Under the pieces are notes generated by a model. It saw nothing but the letters and a program-made list of their open reading frames with translations. It had not been told where the DNA came from and ran no database searches. Both the position numbers and the translations under genes were made by a program. Below are positions 43,490 to 52,932 of a stretch of 64,000 nucleotides of DNA, one piece after another. The DNA is from Bosea sp. 29B (GTDB taxonomy: Bacteria; Pseudomonadota; Alphaproteobacteria; Rhizobiales; Beijerinckiaceae): contig NZ_LR733817.1 in NCBI RefSeq assembly GCF_902506165.1, forward strand, positions 1,286,255 to 1,350,254, in the 5' to 3' direction. Positions within the stretch are counted from its first letter, which is position 1; every line of letters begins with the position of its first letter.

Positions 43490-43981
43490 ATGAAGGAAAT
43501 TAAGGACGCCCTTAGTCGAGGAGCAGACCGGGTTGGCGGCTGGAGCAATCATTTCAGGCGAACCAAACGATGGGAAGAGCGCGCAGTACACGCGCTAACA
43601 AACCTCCCAGCGACCGAATTTAACACGGCGCTTGACTATGCTCTCGCGTACTTCATTTGGAGCCACTCTCTCCGTGAATGGCTCATTGGTGATGGCATTT
43701 TTCTCAAAGATGAGCTTGATCTGGCCTTAAGGCGATATCCAGAGTGGAGGATCGTTCGCGACCTGGCTAACAGGTCAAAGCACTTGATTCTTACTCAGAA
43801 TCCAACAGATGGAGATTGGGTTGTGTTTAGGGAGTATGACCATTTCGCGCCTCAAGTCGAAGGGCGGGAAAGGCATCATCTAAACCTGTATTTTGATGGG
43901 AAGAAATATCTCCTGCTAGATGTTATATCCTCGACAAGGTCGATGTGGGAAAAAATCCTATCGGATAAAGGGCTCATTTAG
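43490..43981 (+). CDS. Hypothetical protein of lower GC, possible HEPN-like
   Basis: 163 residues. Base composition is clearly lower in GC than the flanking genes, with AT-rich codons (AAT, GAT, TTT), suggesting transfer. ATG 43490 has only a weak ribosome site. RDLANRSKHLIL near residue 95 resembles the helix found in HEPN-like and other defence-associated proteins, but no catalytic pattern is certain. It lies between the SDR gene and the ligase end within the direct-repeat islet. Confidence 0.65.
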   Translation: MKEIKDALSRGADRVGGWSNHFRRTKRWEERAVHALTNLPATEFNTALDYALAYFIWSHSLREWLIGDGIFLKDELDLALRRYPEWRIVRDLANRSKHLILTQNPTDGDWVVFREYDHFAPQVEGRERHHLNLYFDGKKYLLLDVISSTRSMWEKILSDKGLI

Positions 43982-44004
43982 CGGCGAACAGTAAGATACC
44001 CCCC

Positions 44005-45627
44005 TCACCCCGGCAACCGATACTCCCTGAACATCTCGCGCAGCGCCGTCTTCTGGATCTTGCCGGTCGCGGTGTGCGGGATCGCTTCGACCAGCACGAC
44101 ATCGTCGGGCAGCCACCATTTCGCGACCTTGCCGGCCATGAAGGCGAGCATCTCGTCGCGGCCGGGCGTCCTGCCGGGCTTGGGCACGATCACCAAGAGC
44201 GGCCGCTCGTCCCATTTCGGATGGGCAACGCCGATCACGGCGGCTTCCGCCACATCGGGATGGCCGATGGCGAGGTTTTCGAGCTCGATCGAGGAGATCC
44301 ATTCGCCGCCGGACTTGATCACGTCCTTGGAGCGGTCGGTGACCTGCATGTAGCCGTGCGGGTCGATCGTCGCGACATCGCCAGTGTCAAAGAAGCCGTG
44401 CTCGTCGAGGATCGGCTGGTCATGCCTGTAATAGGCGCCAGCGACGGCGGGCCCACGCACCTTCAGGCACCCGAAGGTCTTGCCGTCCCAGGGCAGGTCG
44501 GCGCCATCATCATCGGTCAGGCGGAATTCGACACCGAACTGCGGATGGCCCTGCTTGACCTTGAGGTCGTAGAGCGCATCGCCCGTGAGATCGGCATAGA
44601 TCGGCTTGATCGAGCAGAACGAGCCGATCGGGCTCATCTCGGTCATGCCCCAGGCATGGTCGACGGTGACGCCGTACTTTGTCTCGAACGCCTCGGTCAT
44701 CGCCCGCGGGCAGGCCGAGCCGCCGATCACCACGCGCTTCAGCGTGTCGAGCTTGCCGCCGGTCGCTTCCAGATGCTGCAGCAGGCCGAGCCAGACCGTC
44801 GGCACCGCCGCGGTCAGCGTCACCTTTTCATCGTTGAGCAGTTCGAGGAGCGAGGCGCCGTCGAGCTTCATGCCGGGCATCACCAGCTTCGCCCCGGTCA
44901 TCGGCGCCGAGAAGGCGAGCGACCAGCTGTTGGCGTGGAAGAGCGGCACCACCGGCAGGACGACGGTCCGTGCCGACAGGCCCATATAGTCCGGCTGGGC
45001 GCAGCCCATGGCGTGCAGCACGTTGGAGCGGTGCGAATAGAGCACGCCCTTGGGTCCGCCGGTCGTGCCCGAGGTGTAGCAGAGCCCGGCCGCAGTGCTC
45101 TCGTCGAACGCGGCCCAGGCGAAATCGGCATCGACCTCGGCGAGCCAGTCCTCGTAAGCGACGGCGTTCCGGAGCGAGGTCTGCGGCATATGCGCGGCGT
45201 CGGTCAGGACGATGTAGCGCTCGACTGATGGCAGCTTGTCCTGCAGGCCTTCCATCAGCGCAACGAAGGTCAGGTCGAAGAAGACCAGCCGGTCCTCGGC
45301 ATGATCGATCAATTGGGCGATCTGCTCCGGGAAGAGCCGCGGATTGACGGTGTGGGTGATCGCACCCATGCCGCTGATGCCGTACCAGAGCGCAAGATGC
45401 CGGTCGGTGTTCCAGGCGAGCGTTGCGACGCGGTCGCCGAGGCGGATGCCTTCGCGCGTCAGCCTCTTGCCGATCCTGAGCGCGCTCTGGCGGATATCGG
45501 CATAGGTCGTGCGCCGGATCGGCCCTTCGACGCTGCGGGAGACGACTTCACGCGTGCCATGCTGGATCGCTGCATGATCGATGATCCGGTGGATCAGCAG
45601 CGGCCAATTCTGCATCAGCCCGAGCAT
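44005..45627 (-). CDS. Acyl-CoA synthetase (AMP-dependent ligase), medium/long-chain type
   Basis: 540 residues. The AMP-binding P-loop is [12 protein letters not shown] (about 185), then [10 protein letters not shown] (A5, about 325), [32 protein letters not shown] (positions about 415-445, with the hinge D and the G-G-E-W motif), and the catalytic lysine in [12 protein letters not shown] near the C-terminus. It forms acyl-AMP and then acyl-CoA. It is divergent from a MarR regulator with an operator between them, so fatty- or aromatic-acid-responsive control is likely. Confidence 0.92.
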   Translation of the reverse strand: MLGLMQNWPLLIHRIIDHAAIQHGTREVVSRSVEGPIRRTTYADIRQSALRIGKRLTREGIRLGDRVATLAWNTDRHLALWYGISGMGAITHTVNPRLFPEQIAQLIDHAEDRLVFFDLTFVALMEGLQDKLPSVERYIVLTDAAHMPQTSLRNAVAYEDWLAEVDADFAWAAFDESTAAGLCYTSGTTGGPKGVLYSHRSNVLHAMGCAQPDYMGLSARTVVLPVVPLFHANSWSLAFSAPMTGAKLVMPGMKLDGASLLELLNDEKVTLTAAVPTVWLGLLQHLEATGGKLDTLKRVVIGGSACPRAMTEAFETKYGVTVDHAWGMTEMSPIGSFCSIKPIYADLTGDALYDLKVKQGHPQFGVEFRLTDDDGADLPWDGKTFGCLKVRGPAVAGAYYRHDQPILDEHGFFDTGDVATIDPHGYMQVTDRSKDVIKSGGEWISSIELENLAIGHPDVAEAAVIGVAHPKWDERPLLVIVPKPGRTPGRDEMLAFMAGKVAKWWLPDDVVLVEAIPHTATGKIQKTALREMFREYRLPG

Positions 45628-45718
45628 GCGTTTCTCCCTGTCGTCTTGCTTCGCTTTTTGGCAGCATAGCCAGCGGACGGCTCGCGGCGAAAGCCCTCGC
45701 CTCCCGATTGGAGATGAG

Positions 45719-45733
45719 TTAGTTTACAACTAA
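45719..45733. promoter_or_regulatory. MarR-type operator between ligase and MarR genes
   Basis: TTAGTT-TAC-AACTAA is a perfect inverted repeat in the 117-bp divergent gap, 11 bp before the marR start. MarR dimers bind such short palindromes; it may control both directions. Confidence 0.7.
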
Positions 45734-45744
45734 ACGATCTAGGG

Positions 45745-46221
45745 ATGAACGCCTTGTCAGTGCCGCGCCCAATCCCCGCCCCGGAACCCATCGAGCCGGA
45801 TCGCGTCTGGTTCCGCTTCATGCGCCTGCATCAGCGCATGCTCGGCCAGATGACAGCGCGCATCCGCGAGCTCGGTCTCTCCATCCCGCAATTCGACCTG
45901 CTCTCGACCCTGAGCGAGCGCGAGGGCATCAGCCAGAGCGAGCTCGCCGAGCGGCTCTACGTCACCAAGGGCAATGTCTCCGGCCTGGTCGACCGGCTGG
46001 TGCAGGCGGGACTGGTCGAGCGCCGCGCCATCGTCGGCGACCGGCGCTCCTATGCGATGCACCTGACAGCAGAAGGCCGGCGCCTCGCCGACGCCGGCAT
46101 GACGACGCAGCGCGATTATGTTGCCCAGACGCTCGGCAAGCTCCCGCACGAGGACCTCGCCGAGCTCGACCGGCTGGTGCTGGCCTGGCGCGAGCGCGCC
46201 CGCGCCCTCGACACGCCCTGA
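45745..46221 (+). CDS. MarR-family transcriptional regulator
   Basis: 158 residues. Winged HTH at about 45-110: LSIPQFDLLSTLSEREGISQSELAERLYVTKGNVSGLVDRLVQ (key residues Q, F, L, S-Q-S-E-L-A, K-G-N-V-S), followed by the wing ERRAIVGDRRSYAMHLT with the D-R-R tip. Divergent from an acyl-CoA ligase gene, so it may sense an acyl-CoA or aromatic acid. Its stop overlaps the start of the patatin gene (TGATG), so both are translated together. Confidence 0.9.
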   Translation: MNALSVPRPIPAPEPIEPDRVWFRFMRLHQRMLGQMTARIRELGLSIPQFDLLSTLSEREGISQSELAERLYVTKGNVSGLVDRLVQAGLVERRAIVGDRRSYAMHLTAEGRRLADAGMTTQRDYVAQTLGKLPHEDLAELDRLVLAWRERARALDTP

Positions 46222-47069
46222 TGTTCGCCGGCCTGGCTTACGCCGGCGGCGGCAATCGCTGCTACTGGCAGGGCGGCTTCTACGAGACCGTCGCGCCCCA
46301 CATCGGCCTGAAGCCGCGCCGCATCGTCGGCGCCAGCGCCGGCGCCGGGGCGATGCTCTATAATGCGCTCGGCGTCGGCCCCACCGTGCGCGAGATGCTG
46401 CGCCAGGCCTGCACCGGCCGCACCTCCGAGGTCGACTGGGCCGCCTTCCGCCGTGGCGGACGGCTCTTCCCGGTCGCGGAGATGTACCGCAGCATGCTGG
46501 CGAGCCTGTTCACGCCCGAGCGGCTGGCAGTGCTGAAGGGCCAGGCCGATTTCCTGATCGCGATCTCGCGGCCGCCGCGCTTCTGGCCATTGCCCGTCAT
46601 CACCACGATCGGGATCGGCGCCTACCAGCTCGAAAAGCGCCTGCGCCGCCCGGTCCACCCGACCGTCGGCCGCAAGCTCGGCTTCCGGCCCGACCTGATC
46701 CGCATCGCCGACTGCGCCGATCCCGAAGAGCTGGTCGATGCGCTGATGGCGAGCGCCGCCGTGCCGCCCTTCATGCCGGCGGGCAATATCGGCGCCCGTG
46801 CCGCGCTCGATGGCGGCCTCGTCGACAGCGCCCCGGCCTGGGCGCTCGCCGAGATGGAGGCGGCCGGCGAGCAGACGCTGGTGCTGCTGACCCGCCCCTT
46901 CGCCGAGGTGCCTGATATCAAGAACCGCACCTATGCCCGCCCCTCGCAGACCATTCCCGTCAGCCAGTTCACCATCCGCAACTGGGAAGGCATCCGCTTC
47001 GCCTACGAACTCGGCGTCAGGGATGGCGAGGACTTCCTGAGAGCGATGGAGCGGCGGAAGGCGGGTTGA
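46221..47069 (+). CDS. Patatin-like phospholipase
   Basis: 282 residues. The oxyanion loop is AYAGGGNRC, the nucleophile elbow GASAGAG (Ser about 40) and the dyad aspartate DGGLVD (about 195). It should hydrolyse acyl esters of lipids. Its start is coupled to the MarR gene by a one-base overlap, linking lipid release with acyl-CoA formation by the divergent ligase. Confidence 0.87.
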   Translation: MFAGLAYAGGGNRCYWQGGFYETVAPHIGLKPRRIVGASAGAGAMLYNALGVGPTVREMLRQACTGRTSEVDWAAFRRGGRLFPVAEMYRSMLASLFTPERLAVLKGQADFLIAISRPPRFWPLPVITTIGIGAYQLEKRLRRPVHPTVGRKLGFRPDLIRIADCADPEELVDALMASAAVPPFMPAGNIGARAALDGGLVDSAPAWALAEMEAAGEQTLVLLTRPFAEVPDIKNRTYARPSQTIPVSQFTIRNWEGIRFAYELGVRDGEDFLRAMERRKAG

Positions 47070-47096
47070 ACGCAGCTAAGGCAATGCCAGCCACCT

Positions 47097-47190
47097 CGTC
47101 ATGCTCGCCCTCGTGGCGAGCATCCACGTCTTGAACACCGCACTGCGTCCGGAAAGACGTGGATGGTCGGGACAAGCCCGACCATGACGG
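47097..47190. repeat. Dispersed palindromic repeat, family C (copy 1)
   Basis: CGTCATGCTCGCC...GGCGAGCAT, then GACGTGGATGGTCGGGACAAGCCC and GACCATGACGG. A second copy with the same order is at 52841-52932 and a related piece at 57590-57630. It occupies the patatin-amidase gap. Confidence 0.75.
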
Positions 47191-47251
47191 GTGCGGTTCC
47201 GCCGCCTGCCGCAATGCACTACGATTCGAGTCCCTCCCGCCGGAATCCGCG

Positions 47252-48742
47252 ATGGCCTCGATCGATCTGACCGCCTCCGCCACCAGCCTGCGCGCCGGAC
47301 TACTCGCCCGCCGCTTCAGCGCCATGGATCTGCTCGAAGCGACCTTCGCCCGCATCGACGCGCTGAACCCGTCGCTCAACGCCATCGTCGCGCAGGATCG
47401 CGACGCGGCACGAACGATGGCGGCGGAATCGGATCGGCGCATCGCTTCCGGCAAGGCCCGCGCCCTCGAAGGGCTGCCGATCACGATCAAGGACGCCTTC
47501 GATATCGCCGGCCTGCCCTCCTCCGGCGGCCTGCCCGCCTATAAGGAGCGCATCCCGCAGGAGGACGCCGCCGCCGTCGCCCGCCTGCGCGCCGCCGGTG
47601 CGATCATCCTCGGCAAGACCATGGTTCCGGTCTTCTCCGGCGACTTCCAGAGCTACAACCCGGCCCATGGCGTAACCAGCAACCCGTGGAATCCCGACTA
47701 TTCGCCGGGCGGCTCCTCGGGTGGCGCGGCGGTCGCGGTCGCCACGGGGATGAGCGCCTTCGAGCTCGGCTCCGATCTCGGCTCCTCGATCCGCTGGCCG
47801 GCGCAGGCCTGCGGCGTCTTCGGCCTCAAGACCAGCTGGGGCATGGTCTCGACTTGGGGCCTGATCCCGCCGCCGCCGGAGCGGCGCACCTTGCGCAATG
47901 CCGATCTCGTCGTCGCCGGCCCGATCGCCCGCGCGACCGAAGACCTCGACCTGATCCTACCGGTGCTGACCGGCCCGCGCGATCCGAACGTCGCCGGCCC
48001 GGCCTTGCCGGTGCCGCGCCACCGCGAGGCGAGCGGCCTGCGTGTCGCGGTCTGGGCGCAGGAGCCATTCGCGCCGGTCACGAAGGAGGTCTCGGACACG
48101 GTGCGCGAAGCCGGCCGGCGCCTCGCCGAAGCGGGCGCGCTCGTCGACGAGACCGCCCGCCCCGGCTTCCGCTTCACCGAGGCCTATGAGGTCTATGCAC
48201 TCTTGAACCACGCCGTCGTCGCCTATGGCCTGCCGCCAAAAGTGCGCGCCCGCATCCAGGCGCAAGCGGCGAAGTATGCGCCCGGCGATCTTTCGCATCA
48301 GGCATTGCAGGCGCGCGGCGCCCGGATGACACCCGGCCTCTACCAGCAGCTCCACCAGCGCCGCCTCGCGCTGAAGCGGCAATGGGCCCGCTTCTTCCAG
48401 AGTTGGGACGTATTGCTCTGCCCGCCGGCGCCGGTCGCAGCGCAAAGGCACGACCATCTGCCCGATTTCCACGCCCGCCGACTCGACATCGACGGAGTCG
48501 AGCGCCCCTATCTCGACTTCCTGTGCTGGGCGAGCCTCGCCACCGGCGCCGACCTGCCGGCACTCTCGGCTCCGGTCGGTCTGTCCAAGGCTGGTCTGCC
48601 GACCGGCGTGCAGATCATCGCACCCTTCGGCGAGGACCGGACGGCGATCGCAGTCGGCGCGATGCTGGAGAAGCAGGGCGGTGGATTTAGGGTACCGCGA
48701 CTGGCCGAAGCGTCGTTACTGGAGGAGCCAGCAACAGGGTGA
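47252..48742 (+). CDS. Amidase (amidase signature family)
   Basis: 496 residues from ATG 47252. The Ser-cisSer-Lys triad is visible: K in PITIKDAFDIAG (about 76), the cis-Ser in SPGGSSGGAAVAVATG (about 152), and the nucleophile in SDLGSSIRWPA (about 176; most relatives have G-G-S-I-R, here G-S-S-I-R). Substrate is unknown; the family covers many carboxamides. An in-frame upstream stretch belongs to the repeat element and was not included. Confidence 0.88.
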   Translation: MASIDLTASATSLRAGLLARRFSAMDLLEATFARIDALNPSLNAIVAQDRDAARTMAAESDRRIASGKARALEGLPITIKDAFDIAGLPSSGGLPAYKERIPQEDAAAVARLRAAGAIILGKTMVPVFSGDFQSYNPAHGVTSNPWNPDYSPGGSSGGAAVAVATGMSAFELGSDLGSSIRWPAQACGVFGLKTSWGMVSTWGLIPPPPERRTLRNADLVVAGPIARATEDLDLILPVLTGPRDPNVAGPALPVPRHREASGLRVAVWAQEPFAPVTKEVSDTVREAGRRLAEAGALVDETARPGFRFTEAYEVYALLNHAVVAYGLPPKVRARIQAQAAKYAPGDLSHQALQARGARMTPGLYQQLHQRRLALKRQWARFFQSWDVLLCPPAPVAAQRHDHLPDFHARRLDIDGVERPYLDFLCWASLATGADLPALSAPVGLSKAGLPTGVQIIAPFGEDRTAIAVGAMLEKQGGGFRVPRLAEASLLEEPATG

Positions 48743-48824
48743 CTGCCTCCCATAGGCTAGCGCTTTACAGGCGCACGTCACTCCGCTCCACTAAGCACCT
48801 TAAAGAGCTTGGTGGAGGCGTCTG

Positions 48825-49073
48825 GTGCTGGAGCGTTTCTTACGAGCCCTCGATCCGCTTTACGGAGCGGACATCGCAGCCAAGAAGTTTTTCTTCACCA
48901 AAGGCGCATCACAAGTCCTCCTCGTGGCGCTGGTTCGCGAAAAGGAGGATTCCAAATTCGTGTTTGCCTTGCCGGAGACAGAAAACTCCGTACGGACAAA
49001 AATAGCGCTGACGCCTGAAGCAGTAGATGGGTTGATCGAATTTCTGACCGATTGCCGAAAAGAAATCGGCTGA
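48825..49073 (+). CDS. Hypothetical 82-residue protein
   Basis: GTG 48825 lies 8 nt after GGAGG, a good ribosome site. The product is a mixed alpha/beta sequence (KKFFFTKGASQVLLVALVREK, then FALPE and PEAVDGLIEFLTDCRKEIG) of lower GC than neighbours. No family recognised. It runs convergent to the DmpA-type gene with an 11-bp gap. Confidence 0.55.
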   Translation: MLERFLRALDPLYGADIAAKKFFFTKGASQVLLVALVREKEDSKFVFALPETENSVRTKIALTPEAVDGLIEFLTDCRKEIG

Positions 49074-49084
49074 ATCGGCTCAAC

Positions 49085-50113
49085 TTACAGACAATCCGCC
49101 AGCGAAGGCCTTCGGTTGCCGTCACGCCCGACCGTCTCCGGCGCCGCCAGCATGGCGTTCAGCACTGCTTCCTGCGTCGCCTCGGCTGCGGCGCGGAAGG
49201 GCAGGTCGATCCGGTTCTCGTTGAGGACGGTGAGCGGGACGAGACCGGCCTCGTCGTCATGGGCGATCCGGCCTGCGGTCGAGAAGGCGATGGCGATGTC
49301 GCCGCTGCCATGGCCCCAGAAGGCACCAAGGCGCGCCAGCCCCGCGCCGCAGCGCCGGGCGATCCGCGTGAGCTGGCGGCTCTCCAGCGGCAGGTCGGTC
49401 GCCAGCACGATGATGACTGAGCCGCGCTCCGGCGGCTGGGCCGAACCTGCGGCGGGCGGCACCGGTCGGCGCCCATCGGGCAAAACCAGATCGCCGGCAT
49501 TGCCGAAATTCGCCTGCACCAGCACGCCGAGCGTGAAGCTGCGGCGGTCGAGCTCGATCAGGCGCGAGGCCGTGCCGATGCCGCCCTTGAAGCCGAAGGC
49601 GCTCATGCCGGTGCCGGCGCCGACCGCGCCTTCCTCGACCGGTCCTCCGCTGGCAGCATCCAGCGCAGCTTCCGCATCCGCCACCGTCAGGCGCCGCGCC
49701 CTGATATCGGAGAGGAAGCCGTCATTGCATTCGAGCACGAGCGAGTTGACCGTGCCCGTGCTGCGGCCGATCTCCGGATTGCCGGCGAGCGCCCGCCCGA
49801 CCAGCGCCTCGGTGCCGGCGCCGACCGAGAAGGTGTTGCCGAGCAGGATCGGCGTCTCAATCTGGCCGAGTTCGGCGAGCTGCATCAGCCCGGCGCTCTT
49901 GCCGAAGCCATTGATCACCTCGATGCCGGCCCTCACCTTCTCGCGGAAGAGATCACCCGGATGCGGCAGCACCACGGTGAAGCCGGTGCGGATATCGTCT
50001 TCGCGCAGGGTGCGGTGGCCAACGGTGACGCCCGGTACGTCGGTGATCGCATTGAGCGGGCCGGGCGGCAGCGCGCCGCAGATCAGGCCGTAATCGCGCG
50101 CCCGCTTGCTCAA
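49085..50113 (-). CDS. P1/S58 family peptidase (DmpA-like)
   Basis: 342 residues. N-terminal NAITDVPGVTVGHRTL and VEEGAVGAGTGMSAFGFKGGIG (near 155) are typical. The autocleavage site with the N-terminal nucleophile serine is visible as ERGS followed by VIIVLATDLPL (about residue 230), as in DmpA, where Gly-Ser is cut. Members cleave N-terminal amino acids or beta-peptides. Start ATG 50113; followed downstream on the same strand by nothing for 11 bp. Confidence 0.9.
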   Translation of the reverse strand: MSKRARDYGLICGALPPGPLNAITDVPGVTVGHRTLREDDIRTGFTVVLPHPGDLFREKVRAGIEVINGFGKSAGLMQLAELGQIETPILLGNTFSVGAGTEALVGRALAGNPEIGRSTGTVNSLVLECNDGFLSDIRARRLTVADAEAALDAASGGPVEEGAVGAGTGMSAFGFKGGIGTASRLIELDRRSFTLGVLVQANFGNAGDLVLPDGRRPVPPAAGSAQPPERGSVIIVLATDLPLESRQLTRIARRCGAGLARLGAFWGHGSGDIAIAFSTAGRIAHDDEAGLVPLTVLNENRIDLPFRAAAEATQEAVLNAMLAAPETVGRDGNRRPSLADCL

Positions 50114-50131
50114 GGGGACCTCCCGTTCCGA

Positions 50132-50551
50132 TCACATGGCCGCGTTGAACACGGCCTCGATGTTGTGGCCATCGGGATCAATGACGAAGGCCGCATAGTA
50201 GTGCGGGCCGTAATGCGCCCGCAGGCCCGGCCCGCCATTGTCGCGCCCGCCATGCAGAAGTGCCGCCCGATGGAACGTATCGACCGCTCCCCGGCCGGGA
50301 GCCGCGAAAGCGACATGGAACCCCGGCCCTGGCGGCCGCTGCCCGTCCGGACGGTGCTTCAGCGCCAGCCCGTCGCCGCCGCCTGGAACACCATAGCCGA
50401 CCGCCTGATTGCTCTTGCCGGGTCGAAGGTCGCTCCAGACCCGGACGTAACCCAGCGGCGCGAGCACGGCATCGTAGAAGGCGACGGCTCGCTCGATATC
50501 GGCCACTCCAAGCGACAGGTGATGCAGCATCGGCCGGCTCGCCTCGCTCAC
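50132..50551 (-). CDS. VOC family (glyoxalase/dioxygenase-like) protein
   Basis: 139 residues, one double beta-alpha-beta-beta-beta module: LHHLSLGVADIERAVAFYDAVLAPLGY at the start and FVIDPDGHNIEAVF at the end, with metal-type H and E residues at about 10 and 134. It starts in a 4-bp overlap with the gene upstream. Function unknown beyond the fold. Confidence 0.85.
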   Translation of the reverse strand: MSEASRPMLHHLSLGVADIERAVAFYDAVLAPLGYVRVWSDLRPGKSNQAVGYGVPGGGDGLALKHRPDGQRPPGPGFHVAFAAPGRGAVDTFHRAALLHGGRDNGGPGLRAHYGPHYYAAFVIDPDGHNIEAVFNAAM

Positions 50552-51078
50552 GCCGCCGCCTTGACCTTCGCCACGGTCACACGCGGCCGTCCGCCCGCAA
50601 GCTCCTCGCGTAGGACCAGCCGCTCATCGGCCGCGATCAGGCCGAGCTGCACATCATGGTCCGGCATGACCGCCGTCGCCGACTTGTTGAGGAAGACGAT
50701 GACCGGGCGATTGCCGGCGGCGGCCCAGCGGCGCAGCTGGGTGAGATAGGGCTCCTTGCGCCAGGCCTGCGGCGCGCCGGGATCGAGCTGGACGAACAGC
50801 CAGTTCGTCGCCGGGTCCATGGTCAGCACGAAGCGCGCCTTGTCAGGCTTCCATTCCGGGCCGAGGAAGCTCTGCGTCATCCAGAGGCAGAAGAAGGCGC
50901 GGCAATGGTCCGGCCGCGTCGCATGGATGCCGCAGCCCCGGCCGGGCAGGCAGTGCTTGCACCAGCTGCCGGCGACGCTCTCCACCGCCGGCACGTCATA
51001 GACCTTGCAGCACAATGTGCACGTGCCGCAGTCGCGGCCGGGCGCCGGCTGGTTCACCATACGGGCGGGATCGATCAT
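50548..51078 (-). CDS. YkgJ-like cysteine-cluster protein
   Basis: 176 residues from ATG 51078. CGTCTLCCKVYDV, SWCKHCLPGRGCGIHATRPDHCRAF and the following C in FFCLW give the Zn/Fe-binding cysteine pattern of the YkgJ (CxxCxxCC) family. The rest of the protein is a small alpha/beta domain. Overlaps the VOC gene by 4 bp. Function is not established in the family. Confidence 0.78.
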   Translation of the reverse strand: MIDPARMVNQPAPGRDCGTCTLCCKVYDVPAVESVAGSWCKHCLPGRGCGIHATRPDHCRAFFCLWMTQSFLGPEWKPDKARFVLTMDPATNWLFVQLDPGAPQAWRKEPYLTQLRRWAAAGNRPVIVFLNKSATAVMPDHDVQLGLIAADERLVLREELAGGRPRVTVAKVKAAA

Positions 51079-51171
51079 GCCTGACCTCTTCGAAGAGCGC
51101 GGAACCATGCGCAGAGCGGCGGCGGCTGGCAAGCCGGTTTGGAATGATTCCAGGCGCGATATCCGCCTCTC

Positions 51172-51290
51172 AGCCCTCATCCTGAGGAGCAGTCATCAGG
51201 CTGCGCCTCGAAGGATGCTCTAGTGGGCTCCTGAGCCATCTGGAATATCCTTCGAGACACGACCCGCGATCGCTCCTCAGGATGAGGGCT
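51172..51290. repeat. Palindromic intergenic repeat, family D
   Basis: AGCCCTCATCCTGAGGAGC (51172-51190) is repeated inverted at 51272-51290; inner arms CCTCGAAGGAT and ATCCTTCGAG also match. The element takes up most of the 359-bp gap 51079-51437; the remainder contains the aminotransferase promoter region with no other feature seen. Confidence 0.8.
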
Positions 51291-51437
51291 GCGGATTGGA
51301 AGTCGCCTCAAGATTCCGACGAGCCGGGCCCGTCCCGCGCCAGACTCTGCCCTGATCTGCAGGAAAATCGCTCAGCGCTTGCGCCGATCGCGGTCTATGC
51401 TCGCATAAACAACGCGTAAATAAGCAGGAGCCGGGAA

Positions 51438-52820
51438 ATGCTGACCAACCTCGCCGTCCGCGACATCGAGACGCTCGTCCACCCCTACACCAACCTGGCG
51501 ACGCATCGCGAAGTCGGCCCGCTGGTGCTCGAGCGCGGCAAGGGGGTCTTCGTCTACGACACCACCGGCAAGGACTATATCGAGGGCATGGCCGGGCTCT
51601 GGTGCACCTCGCTCGGCTATTCCAACCAGGAGCTGGCCGAGGCCGCCTATGAGCAGCTGAAGAAATTGCCCTTCACCCATCTCTTCTCCGGCCGCAGCCA
51701 TGATCCGGCGATTGAGTTGGCCGAGAAGCTGAAGGAAATCGCGCCGGTGCCGATCTCCAAGGTGTTCTACGGCGCCTCCGGCTCGGACGCGAACGACACC
51801 CAGGTCAAGCTGGTCTGGTACATGAACAATGCGCTCGGCCGGCCCAAGAAGAAGAAGATCATCTCGCGGCTGAAGGGTTATCACGGTGTCACCGTCGCCT
51901 CGGCCTCGCTGACCGGCCTGCCGGCCAACCATACCGATTTCGACCTGCCGCTCCCCGGCATCCTGCACACCTCCAGCCCGCACCATTATCGCTTTGCGCA
52001 GCCGGGCGAGAGCGAACTGGACTTCTCGGCGCGTCTCGCCGCCGAGCTCGACGAGATGATCCAGCGCGAGGGGCCGGACACCGTCGCCGCCTTCATCGCC
52101 GAGCCGGTGATGGGCGCCGGCGGCGCGGTCACTCCGCCCGAGGGCTATTTCGAGGCGATCAACGCCGTCCTCGCCAAATACGACATCCTCTTCATCGCCG
52201 ACGAGGTCATCACCGGCTTCGGCCGCACCGGCGAGATGTTCGGCACCACCACCTACAAGATGAAGGCCGACACGCTCTCCTGCGCCAAGGCCCTGACCTC
52301 GGCCTATTTCCCGCTCAGCGCCGTGCTGATCAACGAGCCGGTCTATGAGGTGCTCGTCGACCAGAGCAAGAAGATCGGCACCTTCGGCCACGGCAACACC
52401 TATGCCGGCCACCCGGTCGGCTGCGCGGTCGCGGTCAAGACGCTGGAGATCTACCAGCGCGACAAGATCATCGATCACGTGCGCAAGGTCGCGCCGAAGT
52501 TCCTGCAGCGCCTCACCAAGCTCGCCGAGCACCCGCTTATCGGTGAAGCCCGCGGCGTCGGCCTGATCGGCGGCATCGAGTTCGTCAAGGACAAGGCGAG
52601 CAAGGCCCAGTTCGAGGCCAAGAAGGGCGTCGCCCTCAAGTCGACCAGCTTCGCCCAGGAAGAAGGCCTGATCCTGCGCGCGCTGGGCGGCGACCGCGTT
52701 GCCTTCTGCCCGCCGCTGGTGATCAGCGAAGCCGAGATCGACGAGCTGTTCGACCGCTACGAGCGTGCGCTCGCCAAGACGCTCGACTGGGTCAAGGCCG
52801 AGGGGCTGCTCGCGGGCTGA
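51438..52820 (+). CDS. Class III aminotransferase (omega-transaminase type)
   Basis: 460 residues. PLP-binding features: YGASGSDAND (about 112), YHGVTVAS (about 150), IADEVITGFGRTG (about 255) and the Schiff-base lysine in LSCAKALTSAYFPLSA (about 284). The family includes omega-amino acid:pyruvate and taurine or putrescine transaminases; the substrate is not fixed by sequence alone. AGGAG lies before ATG 51438. Confidence 0.92.
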   Translation: MLTNLAVRDIETLVHPYTNLATHREVGPLVLERGKGVFVYDTTGKDYIEGMAGLWCTSLGYSNQELAEAAYEQLKKLPFTHLFSGRSHDPAIELAEKLKEIAPVPISKVFYGASGSDANDTQVKLVWYMNNALGRPKKKKIISRLKGYHGVTVASASLTGLPANHTDFDLPLPGILHTSSPHHYRFAQPGESELDFSARLAAELDEMIQREGPDTVAAFIAEPVMGAGGAVTPPEGYFEAINAVLAKYDILFIADEVITGFGRTGEMFGTTTYKMKADTLSCAKALTSAYFPLSAVLINEPVYEVLVDQSKKIGTFGHGNTYAGHPVGCAVAVKTLEIYQRDKIIDHVRKVAPKFLQRLTKLAEHPLIGEARGVGLIGGIEFVKDKASKAQFEAKKGVALKSTSFAQEEGLILRALGGDRVAFCPPLVISEAEIDELFDRYERALAKTLDWVKAEGLLAG

Positions 52821-52840
52821 TCCGCACACCCGAACCACGA

Positions 52841-52932
52841 CGTCATGCTCGCCCTTGTGGCGAGCATGACGTCGTGGACACCGCATGCCACGGAGGAAGA
52901 CGTGCATGGTCGGGACAAGCCCGATCATGACG
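52841..52932. repeat. Dispersed palindromic repeat, family C (copy 2)
   Basis: Same order of blocks as 47097-47190: CGTCATGCTCGCC, GGCGAGCATGACGTCGTGG, then CATGGTCGGGACAAGCCCGA and TCATGACG. It follows the aminotransferase stop by 20 bp. Confidence 0.75.
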
